From Opitutia bacterium (lineage in GTDB: Bacteria > Verrucomicrobiota > Verrucomicrobiia > Opitutales > UBA953): DNA of 5,306 bases. The notes under the pieces are model-generated. The model saw nothing but the letters and a program-made list of their open reading frames with translations. It had not been told where the DNA came from and did not search any database. The stretch lies in contig CANHHS010000102.1 in the NCBI GenBank assembly GCA_947460445.1, forward strand, positions 1 to 5,306, written 5' to 3'. Positions 1-5,306 of the stretch are shown here, in pieces. Made by a program: the position numbers and the translations under genes. Numbering within the stretch: the stretch's first letter is position 1; each line of letters starts with the position of its first letter.

Positions 1-1
1 C

Positions 2-79
2 CTCGACCCCTGCCAGTTCCTTGAGATGATGGTACCGGAGGTCTATGAGCGGATCGACTATACCCAACGCCGTCTCTAA
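2..79 (+). CDS. C-terminal end of an unidentified upstream gene (partial)
   Basis: This is the only plus-strand frame that stays open from the left edge. It reads about 25 residues, including FLEMMVPEVYERIDYTQRRL at the very end, and stops at TAA (77-79). The other two plus frames stop within the first 30 bases. The mix of hydrophobic and charged residues and the same-strand position just before serA make a genuine gene tail plausible. I do not recognise the family from so short a piece, so no function is proposed. The 76-base gap to serA and the hairpin in it suggest that this gene may end its own transcript rather than belong to the serA run, but read-through cannot be excluded. Confidence 0.55.
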   Translation, partial: LDPCQFLEMMVPEVYERIDYTQRRL

Positions 80-93
80 GGCCCTATGACACG

Positions 94-119
94 TGGGCGC
101 CATTGGGCGCTTGCTTTCT
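94..119 (+). terminator. Weak terminator-like hairpin after the upstream gene
   Basis: GCGCC (97-101) pairs with GGCGC (106-110) across a four-base ATTG loop. G-U pairs (96/111, 95/112, 94/113) could lengthen the stem. A T-rich but interrupted run, TTGCTTTCT (111-119), follows. The stem is short and the T-run imperfect, so this is only a candidate for ending the upstream transcript. It lies between the upstream stop codon and the chosen serA start, as expected of a terminator. Confidence 0.3.
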
Positions 120-140
120 GGGGGGTCTAGGGGCTTATCT
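111..140 (+). promoter_or_regulatory. Weak sigma-70-like promoter candidate before serA
   Basis: TTGCTT (111-116) resembles a -35 box (TTGACA). TTATCT (135-140) resembles a -10 box (TATAAT) after an 18-base spacer. Transcription would then start near 147, leaving a leader of about nine bases before the serA ATG. The gap is the only non-coding stretch before the four-gene run, so a promoter for the run would be expected here or further upstream. The match is loose and the candidate overlaps the terminator-like T-run. Confidence 0.2.
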
Positions 141-145
141 AAAGG
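141..145 (+). promoter_or_regulatory. Weak ribosome binding site of serA
   Basis: AAAGG lies ten bases before the ATG at 156. It is a partial match to the Shine-Dalgarno consensus at slightly long spacing. It supports the ATG at 156 over the in-frame GTG at 93, which lies at the edge of the hairpin and has no such element close by. Confidence 0.35.
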
Positions 146-155
146 CCAATTTACA

Positions 156-1745
156 ATGAAAAAGGTACTCGTGGCCGATAAGATTAGTCCGACGGGGGTT
201 GCCCTCCTTCGAGCCCAAACTGGCTATGAAGTCATTGAGGCTTACGGCTCAACGCCGGAGAAGCTCCTGACCCTGGTTGGCGACGTCCATGCCATCCTCG
301 TTCGGTCCGAATCCCAGATTACGCGCGAGGTCCTCGCCGCCGCCCCCAAGCTCGTCTGTGTCGGTCGTGCAGGCGTGGGTGTTGATAATATTGATGTCGA
401 TGCTGCTACCGATCGTGGCGTCATCGTGATGAACACCCCTTCGGGCAACACCGTCGCCACCGCTGAACTTACCTTCAGCCACCTCCTCTGCCTCGCACGT
501 CCACTTCCAGAAGCAGTGCAATCGATGCGCGAAGGTAAGTGGGATCGCAAAACCCTTTCAGGCACCGAACTCTTCGGAAAATCTCTCGGTGTTCTCGGAT
601 TAGGTCGCATCGGCGCCGAAGTCGCTAAGCGCGCCCTCGCCTTCGGCATGAAGGTCTACGCTTACGATCCTTACTTAACGGAAGCTCGCGCCAAAGCCCT
701 CGGCGTCATCATGGCCACACTCGATGAAGTTTTTGCGCAAGCGGACTACATCACCGTGCACATGCCTTTAACCGAACAGACCGAAGGCATGGTCAACGCA
801 TCTGCGTTCGCCAAAATGAAGAAGGGCGTGAAAATTGTGAATTGTGCACGCGGTGGCATCGTTGATGAAGCCGCTCTCGCTGCCGCACTCGCTTCCGGCC
901 AATGCGGTGGTTGTGGATTCGACGTGTTCGTCGAAGAGCCCATGGTCAAAGACCACGCGCTGCGCAGTCTCCCCAAAGCTCACCTGTCGCCCCACCTCGG
1001 TGCATCAACTGCCGAAGCGCAAGAAAACGTCGGCCTCGAAGTCGCAGAGTCCTGCATCACTGTCCTGGCCGGTGGATTCCCTGGCAATGCCGTGAATCTC
1101 CCACCGGTCGACGCGCAGACGCTGACCGCAATGCGTCCGTTCTTACAGCTCGGCGAAAAACTTGGCTCACTCGTTCGCCAACTCGCTGCGCCCAATCGTG
1201 TCGAATCGATTCGCCTCACCACGTTTGGTGCCGGATCAGAAGCCGGCGCCAATGCACTTTCGCGCTCTGTACAACGCGGCTACCTGCGTGCGATCGCCGA
1301 AGGCGTCAATGACGTGAATGCCCCCAGCAAACTTAAAGCACTCGGGGTTGAATTCCAATCTGTTCGCTCATCGGCTGAAGCCGATTACAAAGAACTCTTA
1401 CTCGTCGAAGCTACCTTATCGGGTGGAAGCACCGCATCGGTCGCTGGCACCATTCTCGGCAAGGCTCTCTCGCCGCGCATTGTTTCGGTGAATGGTCGCA
1501 CCCTTGAGTTCGTACCAGAAGGCAAACTTCTCCTCATCGAAAATCAGGACCAGCCCGGTATCATTGGTGCCCTCGGCACACTGCTTGCCAAAGAGCGCGT
1601 CAACATTGCGAACATGGCTCTCAGCCGTACCGGTGGCCCCAACGCCTTAGCCGTCTATCAGCTCGACACAGCTCCTGGCGCTGCTGCCTTGGCAGAAATT
1701 CAACGTAACCCTGCCATCGTCAGCGCTAAGCTGCTCGAGGCATAA
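156..1745 (+). CDS. serA: D-3-phosphoglycerate dehydrogenase, long form with ACT domain
   Basis: A cytoplasmic enzyme that oxidises 3-phosphoglycerate to 3-phosphohydroxypyruvate with NAD+, the first step of serine synthesis. The product is 529 residues, the usual size of the long bacterial SerA (E. coli SerA, about 410, lacks the extra domain). Visible in order: the substrate-domain motif GRAGVGVDNID (70-80), NTPSGN (93-98), the NAD-binding GLGRIG (148-153), and the catalytic set Arg232 (NCARGG), Glu261 (DVFVEEP) and His280 (SPHLGAST). An intervening domain follows at about 315-450, then a C-terminal ACT domain at about 457-529 (NQDQPGIIG, VNIANM), which in this family binds serine for feedback inhibition. 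The frame is open back to a GTG at 93, but homology begins at MKKVLVADKIS, so ATG 156 is chosen. plsY follows after eight bases. No key residue is missing. Confidence 0.97.
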   Translation: MKKVLVADKISPTGVALLRAQTGYEVIEAYGSTPEKLLTLVGDVHAILVRSESQITREVLAAAPKLVCVGRAGVGVDNIDVDAATDRGVIVMNTPSGNTVATAELTFSHLLCLARPLPEAVQSMREGKWDRKTLSGTELFGKSLGVLGLGRIGAEVAKRALAFGMKVYAYDPYLTEARAKALGVIMATLDEVFAQADYITVHMPLTEQTEGMVNASAFAKMKKGVKIVNCARGGIVDEAALAAALASGQCGGCGFDVFVEEPMVKDHALRSLPKAHLSPHLGASTAEAQENVGLEVAESCITVLAGGFPGNAVNLPPVDAQTLTAMRPFLQLGEKLGSLVRQLAAPNRVESIRLTTFGAGSEAGANALSRSVQRGYLRAIAEGVNDVNAPSKLKALGVEFQSVRSSAEADYKELLLVEATLSGGSTASVAGTILGKALSPRIVSVNGRTLEFVPEGKLLLIENQDQPGIIGALGTLLAKERVNIANMALSRTGGPNALAVYQLDTAPGAAALAEIQRNPAIVSAKLLEA

Positions 1746-1753
1746 CCCACACC

Positions 1754-2476
1754 ATGGACTACGCTGATTGGTTCTACCTGCTGACGTGTTTCTTTGTCGG
1801 CTACATTGTTGGCTCCGTCAACTTTGCGGTACTCATATGCCGTCAGTATGGCGTCAACATTCTCAAAGAAGGTTCGGGTAATCCTGGAGCAACTAACGTG
1901 AAGCGCGTACTCGGTAAGGGTCCTGGCAATATTGTCTTTGCCCTCGACGCTGCCAAAGGAATGGTCGGTACAGTTCTACCCATCTTTGCCGTAGCCATCG
2001 CATTGGATTCCTTCAGCGGAAATAACATGCGCGAATCTGCGCGTACGGTTTTTGAATACACCATCAATGGCGATGGTGCTGTCTTCCCTTTCTTAGCCAG
2101 TGGATTCATCGGCACGCTCCTCGGACATTGCTTCTCCGTCTTCCTTAAGTTCAAAGGCGGCAAAGGTGTTGCGTCCACTATCGGCGGACTCGTCGTCTTA
2201 TTGCCCTTCCCTATAGCGATCGGTGGATTGATTTGGGCCGCGCTGTTCTATTCCACGCGCTACGTCTCTGTTGCATCACTCGCTCTTGGCATTTCACTTC
2301 CATTGAGCTGCATCGCCATCAATGCCTTTTACCTTCATGGTAAATATTCGCACCTACAAATCGGTTTCGCGACGATCATTGCCCTTTTCAATATCTGGAC
2401 ACACCGCACGAACATCGCTCGGTTAATCAAAGGACAAGAAAGTCGGTTCACCAAAAATACGGGGCCTTATTCATGA
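1754..2476 (+). CDS. plsY: Acyl-phosphate:glycerol-3-phosphate acyltransferase PlsY
   Basis: An inner-membrane enzyme that moves an acyl group from acyl phosphate to glycerol 3-phosphate, giving lysophosphatidic acid for phospholipid synthesis. It is highly hydrophobic with several membrane segments. Family motifs are present: GSVNFAVL (20-27, motif 1), GSGNPGATN (40-48, motif 2, glycerol-phosphate binding), LKFKGGKGVA (131-140, motif 3), TRYVSVASL (168-176) and the C-terminal HRTNIARLIKGQES (217-230). At 240 residues it is longer than the usual 200 or so. The excess seems to be a polar loop at about 84-110, before the segment leading to motif 3. Two usually conserved prolines are replaced: Asn23 in motif 1 and Ser128 in GHCFSVF (normally GHxFPVF). 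CGAGG (1736-1740) is a distant ribosome-site candidate. The stop overlaps the hom start (ATGA), implying coupled translation. Its place among amino-acid genes is unusual by function. Confidence 0.95.
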   Translation: MDYADWFYLLTCFFVGYIVGSVNFAVLICRQYGVNILKEGSGNPGATNVKRVLGKGPGNIVFALDAAKGMVGTVLPIFAVAIALDSFSGNNMRESARTVFEYTINGDGAVFPFLASGFIGTLLGHCFSVFLKFKGGKGVASTIGGLVVLLPFPIAIGGLIWAALFYSTRYVSVASLALGISLPLSCIAINAFYLHGKYSHLQIGFATIIALFNIWTHRTNIARLIKGQESRFTKNTGPYS

Positions 2477-3786
2477 GCAAGCCTACCATCGGCATTGCTT
2501 TGCTTGGACTGGGTACTGTCGGGCAAGGCGTCTGGAAGCACTTAGCGGACAAGCGTTCCGACCTTGAAACACGTCTCGGCGTACGTCTCGACATGCGCGG
2601 CGTTGCCGTTCGCAATCTTCGTCGCACACGCAGCGTGCGCCTACCCAAGCAGAAGCTGACAACGGATTCTGTAGCCCTCATCGACGATCCCAAAGTCGAT
2701 ATCGTCATCGAACTTATCGGCGGCACCACCGTTGCCCGCAAACTCGTCCTCCGCGCTCTCCGCGCCGGCAAGACAGTCATTACCGCCAACAAAGCACTTC
2801 TCTGTGACCACGGTCCAGAAATTCTTGCCGCAGCTCAAGCCAGTGGCGGCAAACTCCTCTTTGAAGGTTCGGTCGGTGGTGGTATCCCCATCATCAAATC
2901 ACTCCGCGAAGGTTTGGTTGCCAACCGTTTTGATTTAATCGTCGGCATCGTCAACGGCACTTCTAACTACATCCTCACGCGCATGGGCGAAGATGGTCTC
3001 GACTTCGAGACAGCCCTGAAGGAAGCCCGCACGCATGGGTATGCCGAAGCCGATGCTTCTTTAGACGTCGACGGTATCGATGCCTGGCACAAAGCATCCA
3101 TCCTCGCATTCTTGGCCCACGGTAAATGGGCACCACGTGCACGCACGCTGGTCGAAGGTATTCGTGACGTGCGTTCGGCTGACATCGATTTTGCCCGCAA
3201 GTTTGGCTATACCTTGAAACATCTCGCAGTGGTTCGACGTGACTTTAAAGCCGGCTGGATGTCCGTGGGTGTCTACCCTGCCCTCGTTCCTTCCGACAAC
3301 ATTCTAGCCAAGGTTTCCGGCGTTAACAACGGCATCACCCTTCGCGGCGATGTCGTCGGCTCAACCACCCTGGCAGGACGTGGTGCTGGCGGCGACGCAA
3401 CTGCATCCGCCGTCTTGGGCGATCTCGTCGATGCCATCCTCGCGCGTACCCGCGGCGGGATTGTCGACGCCGACCTTCATGCCTTAACACGTGCAGGCAA
3501 ATCCCTCCGCATGGCCGATGAAGATGAAATCGTCTCCCCATTCTACCTGCGCATGACCTTACGCGATACCCATGGGGTGCTCGCCGGGATTTACCGCATC
3601 TTTGCACAGCATAAAGTTTCCATCGCACGCGTAGTGCAATACGAACACCCCGACAAAGGTACGGGCACGCTGACTCTTTCCACTTACCCAGCGAGCGAAC
3701 GCAACATGGCCAAAGTGGTCGCTGAACTCAGTCGCGCAAAGACGGTACTTGAGGAACCCATGCTCTTACGCATTTTTGCGACCTGA
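2473..3786 (+). CDS. hom: Homoserine dehydrogenase with C-terminal ACT domain
   Basis: A cytoplasmic enzyme that reduces aspartate semialdehyde to homoserine, the branch point to threonine and methionine. The product is 437 residues, the normal size for monofunctional Hom with a regulatory tail. Visible: the nucleotide-binding GLGTVG (12-17), basic residues after the second strand (Arg47, Arg50, Arg51) that would suit NADP(H), TANKALL (104-110), and the catalytic core EGSVGGGIPII (131-141) and GIVNGTSNYI (158-167). GYAEADASLDVDGIDAWHK (189-207) contains Glu192, Asp203 and Lys207, which match the active-site Glu, Asp and Lys of the family. GRGAGGDATASAV (302-314) follows, then an ACT domain from about 357 (MTLRDTHGVLAGIYRIF), which suggests threonine feedback. 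The start shares an ATGA overlap with plsY, and lysC follows after three bases. Hom and kinase are separate proteins here, in the reverse order to the ThrA-type kinase-dehydrogenase fusion. Confidence 0.97.
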   Translation: MSKPTIGIALLGLGTVGQGVWKHLADKRSDLETRLGVRLDMRGVAVRNLRRTRSVRLPKQKLTTDSVALIDDPKVDIVIELIGGTTVARKLVLRALRAGKTVITANKALLCDHGPEILAAAQASGGKLLFEGSVGGGIPIIKSLREGLVANRFDLIVGIVNGTSNYILTRMGEDGLDFETALKEARTHGYAEADASLDVDGIDAWHKASILAFLAHGKWAPRARTLVEGIRDVRSADIDFARKFGYTLKHLAVVRRDFKAGWMSVGVYPALVPSDNILAKVSGVNNGITLRGDVVGSTTLAGRGAGGDATASAVLGDLVDAILARTRGGIVDADLHALTRAGKSLRMADEDEIVSPFYLRMTLRDTHGVLAGIYRIFAQHKVSIARVVQYEHPDKGTGTLTLSTYPASERNMAKVVAELSRAKTVLEEPMLLRIFAT

Positions 3787-3789
3787 GCG

Positions 3790-5010
3790 ATGGCCCTGAT
3801 TGTCCAAAAATATGGCGGCACGTCGGTCGGCACCGTCGACCGCATCCGCAACGTTGCAGCCAAAGTCAAAGAACAATGGTCGCAAGGGAATCGCTTGGTC
3901 GTGGTGGTCTCCGCCCGCAGTGGCGTGACCAATGAGCTCGTCGCACGCGCCAAAGCACTTTCGAACTTACCTGAAGAGCGCGAGATGGACGTCCTGCTCG
4001 CCGTCGGCGAACAAGAAACTATCGCCCTAACGGTGATGGCCCTGCATGCCATCGGCGTACCCGCCGTTTCACGAACGGGTGCCCAGGCCGGCATTATTAC
4101 CGACGACAAACACACCCGTGCACGCATTGTGCGAATCACCGGTGGCGATATTTTAGAACGCCTCGACGAAGGTAAAGTTGTTGTCGTCGCAGGATTCCAA
4201 GGTGCTACCGATACCGGCGAGCTCACCACCTTAGGCCGTGGCGGCTCCGACTTAACCGCAATTGCTGTCGCCGCATCGATCAAGGCCGACATGTGCCAAA
4301 TTTATACCGACGTCGACGGTGTCTATACCGCTGACCCACGTATTGTTCTCAATGCACGCAAGATGGAGGAGATCTCTTACGAAGAGATGCTCGAGCTCGC
4401 TTCGAGTGGCTCCAAAGTTATGCAATCGCGTTCGGTCGAATTTGCCCAAAAATATAACGTGCCATTTGAAGTGCGTTCATCCTTTAACGACAAACCCGGA
4501 ACCCTCGTGAAAGCCATCGACAAGACCCTTGAAGACGCTGCCATTGCTGGCGTCGCCCTCGACCGTTCGCAAACGCGCGTGACGGTCACCGACCTGCCCG
4601 ATCGCCCCGATGCCATCGCCGCCATCTTTGACGACATCGGCGAAGCCGGTCTGAGCGTCGACATGATTATCAAGAATCTCGGAAAAGATGGTAAGGCTAA
4701 CTTAACCTTCTCGATTACTACCGATCAATTTGCGCGTGCCGAAAAAGTCATTGGCGCTACCCTCAAGAAATTAGGATCTGGAACAGTTCGTTCGGCGGGC
4801 GAAGTTGCCAAACTTTCCATCGTCGGCGTCGGCATGATTTCGCACCCGGGCGTTGCAGGCCTGCTCTTCAAAGCCTTGGCATCGGTCGGCGTTAACAGCG
4901 AACTCATCACCACTTCCGAGATCAAAATTTCGGTGGCGATTGACCCCGCCAAGGCCGATGAGGCCGTTCGTGCCGTGCATACGAGCTTTGGGTTAGATAA
5001 GAAGGCCTAA
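3790..5010 (+). CDS. lysC: Aspartate kinase with two ACT domains
   Basis: A cytoplasmic kinase that phosphorylates aspartate with ATP, the first committed step to lysine, methionine and threonine. The product is 406 residues, typical of the monofunctional LysC seen in many bacteria. The kinase domain (1 to about 230) shows KYGGTS (7-12), VVVSARSG (38-45), AVGEQE (71-76), TLGRGGSDLTA (147-157) and YTDVDGVYTADPR (172-184), then GSKVMQSRSVEFA (207-219). Two ACT domains follow, about 254-325 (VDMIIKN at 290-296) and about 341-402 (GMISHPGVAG, then ELITTSEIKISV), the usual lysine/threonine-sensing unit. In ACT1 the normal DxPG turn reads DRPD, with Asp274 where Gly is usual. It starts three bases after the hom stop with no clear ribosome site, so coupling to hom is likely. 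An in-frame GTG at 4507 might give a separate 167-residue beta chain, but that is unproven. Confidence 0.97.
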   Translation: MALIVQKYGGTSVGTVDRIRNVAAKVKEQWSQGNRLVVVVSARSGVTNELVARAKALSNLPEEREMDVLLAVGEQETIALTVMALHAIGVPAVSRTGAQAGIITDDKHTRARIVRITGGDILERLDEGKVVVVAGFQGATDTGELTTLGRGGSDLTAIAVAASIKADMCQIYTDVDGVYTADPRIVLNARKMEEISYEEMLELASSGSKVMQSRSVEFAQKYNVPFEVRSSFNDKPGTLVKAIDKTLEDAAIAGVALDRSQTRVTVTDLPDRPDAIAAIFDDIGEAGLSVDMIIKNLGKDGKANLTFSITTDQFARAEKVIGATLKKLGSGTVRSAGEVAKLSIVGVGMISHPGVAGLLFKALASVGVNSELITTSEIKISVAIDPAKADEAVRAVHTSFGLDKKA

Positions 5011-5017
5011 ACAGGCC
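5004..5017 (+). other. Short hairpin at the lysC stop codon
   Basis: GGCCT (5004-5008) pairs with AGGCC (5013-5017) around an AAAC loop, and the stem includes the first base of the lysC TAA. No T-run follows, so it does not look like a standard intrinsic terminator. It could be a weak RNA end structure or chance. Confidence 0.25.
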
Positions 5018-5050
5018 CAGTCCCCGCTTGCCCGAAGCTTATTGCCTGCT

Positions 5051-5067
5051 CATGCTCGCCGAGCATG
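5051..5067. repeat. Perfect 7-bp inverted repeat covering the next start codon
   Basis: CATGCTC (5051-5057) and GAGCATG (5061-5067) are exact inverted copies separated by GCC. The right arm ends in the ATG (5065-5067) of the following gene. As RNA it would form a compact hairpin that buries the start codon. As DNA it is a 17-bp symmetric site that could be an operator. It has no T-run after it. The repeat is certain; its function is inferred. Confidence 0.6.
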
Positions 5068-5306
5068 TACCGTGCCGTCTTCGCACTTCTTGCCGTACTC
5101 ACTGCGTCGACCCCCGCACAGGAACTTCGTGTGCCGGTATTAGGTGAAGCACCCGTCGCACCAGCCAACGAGGCGCCTGCTGCTCGGGCGCTGATTGAAC
5201 TAGCTGAGGAAACCCTGTCGGCGGGACTATCCTCAACATCTGCGGAACTCCATCGCCGCGCACTGACCATCTCAGGGATCTCTGAAGCAGATCGTGAACG
5301 TGCCAC
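5065..5306 (+). CDS. Secreted or periplasmic protein of unknown function, N-terminal part
   Basis: The frame is open from just after the lysC stop to the right edge, and 80 codons are visible from the ATG. There is no other ATG, GTG or TTG in this frame between the lysC stop and 5065, so this start is effectively forced. The product begins with a likely Sec signal peptide: Arg3, a hydrophobic stretch at 4-12 (AVFALLAVL), then ASTPAQ with a plausible cleavage after Ala18. No lipobox cysteine is seen. After it come a proline/alanine-rich linker (about 21-40) and an alanine-, leucine- and glutamate-rich stretch likely to be helical (ALIELAEETL, later AELHRRALTISGISEADRER). That could open a TPR-like helical repeat, but too little is visible to claim it. 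No ribosome site is evident, and the start lies in an inverted repeat. I do not recognise the family. It may be a separate unit from the amino-acid run. Confidence 0.65.
   Translation, partial: MYRAVFALLAVLTASTPAQELRVPVLGEAPVAPANEAPAARALIELAEETLSAGLSSTSAELHRRALTISGISEADRERA

Noticed and set aside
93..155. Longer SerA starting at GTG 93 with 21 extra residues
   Set aside because: The extra residues (Gly/Ser/Arg-rich) do not resemble SerA N-termini, the GTG abuts a hairpin, and MKKVLVADKIS from ATG 156 matches the normal start.
80..155. Riboswitch or attenuator in the serA leader
   Set aside because: The gap is only 76 bases, with no leader peptide rich in a regulatory amino acid and no recognisable riboswitch core.
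242..649. 135-residue minus-strand frame inside serA, plus other antisense and out-of-frame ORFs in all four genes
   Set aside because: They lie fully within conserved coding sequence, show no motifs, and follow from the third-position C bias of the real genes.
3684..4292. 202-residue open frame on the minus strand across the hom/lysC junction
   Set aside because: It is antisense to two well-supported conserved genes and its composition (Ser/Arg/Thr/Ala-rich) is typical of a shadow frame in GC-rich coding DNA.
4365..4410. Local inverted repeats (around AGATCT and CTCGA...TCGAG) inside lysC
   Set aside because: They fall in conserved kinase coding sequence and are explained by Glu/Leu/Ser codon choice.
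5028..5056. Promoter for the last gene (TTGCCC then CATGCT, 17-base spacing)
   Set aside because: The -10 match is poor and lies within the inverted repeat, so it is too weak to list.
5052..5165. Alternative ATG at 5052 for the last gene
   Set aside because: It is in another frame that reaches a TGA after about 36 codons and gives a Cys/Arg/Thr-rich peptide without features.
5007..5306. Minus-strand open frame over the right edge
   Set aside because: It is rich in Ser/Ala with no motif. The plus-strand frame has a credible signal peptide and fits the gene direction.

Overview
The window looks like an ordinary bacterial chromosome segment: dense, all genes on the plus strand, GC roughly in the mid-50s by eye, and strong use of C at third codon positions. 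It carries four complete housekeeping genes in a tight run, a short gene tail at the left edge and a truncated gene start at the right edge. There are no RNA genes, mobile elements, CRISPR arrays or long repeats that I can support. The start codons are mostly not preceded by a good Shine-Dalgarno sequence. With the style of the proteins (long SerA, monofunctional Hom and LysC), this would fit a Verrucomicrobiota/PVC-type organism. That placement is an inference of low to moderate confidence, and no sequence here proves it.

Layout: 2-79 is the C-terminal end of an unidentified upstream gene. The 76-base gap 80-155 holds a small terminator-like hairpin, a G-rich stretch and a weak promoter candidate. 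Next come serA (156-1745, D-3-phosphoglycerate dehydrogenase), plsY (1754-2476, acyl-phosphate:glycerol-3-phosphate acyltransferase), hom (2473-3786, homoserine dehydrogenase) and lysC (3790-5010, aspartate kinase). The junctions are +8, -4 and +3 bases, so the four genes are very probably one operon with translational coupling, at least at plsY/hom. After lysC, a 54-base gap leads to a gene at 5065 that starts with a signal peptide and runs off the window. Its only usable start codon lies inside a perfect 7-bp inverted repeat.

How the genes work together: LysC makes aspartyl phosphate, the first step of the aspartate family (lysine, methionine, threonine). Hom makes homoserine, which commits carbon to threonine and methionine. 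SerA opens serine synthesis, which feeds glycine, cysteine and one-carbon units. All three carry C-terminal ACT domains, so end-product control probably acts on the enzymes. PlsY is the odd member: it is a membrane enzyme that starts phospholipid synthesis. No asd, thrB or thrC is present.

I see no new biological system here. The points most worth checking are the hairpin over the last start codon, an Asp in place of the usual Gly in the first ACT domain of LysC, a possible internal LysC start, and departures from consensus plus an extra loop in PlsY.
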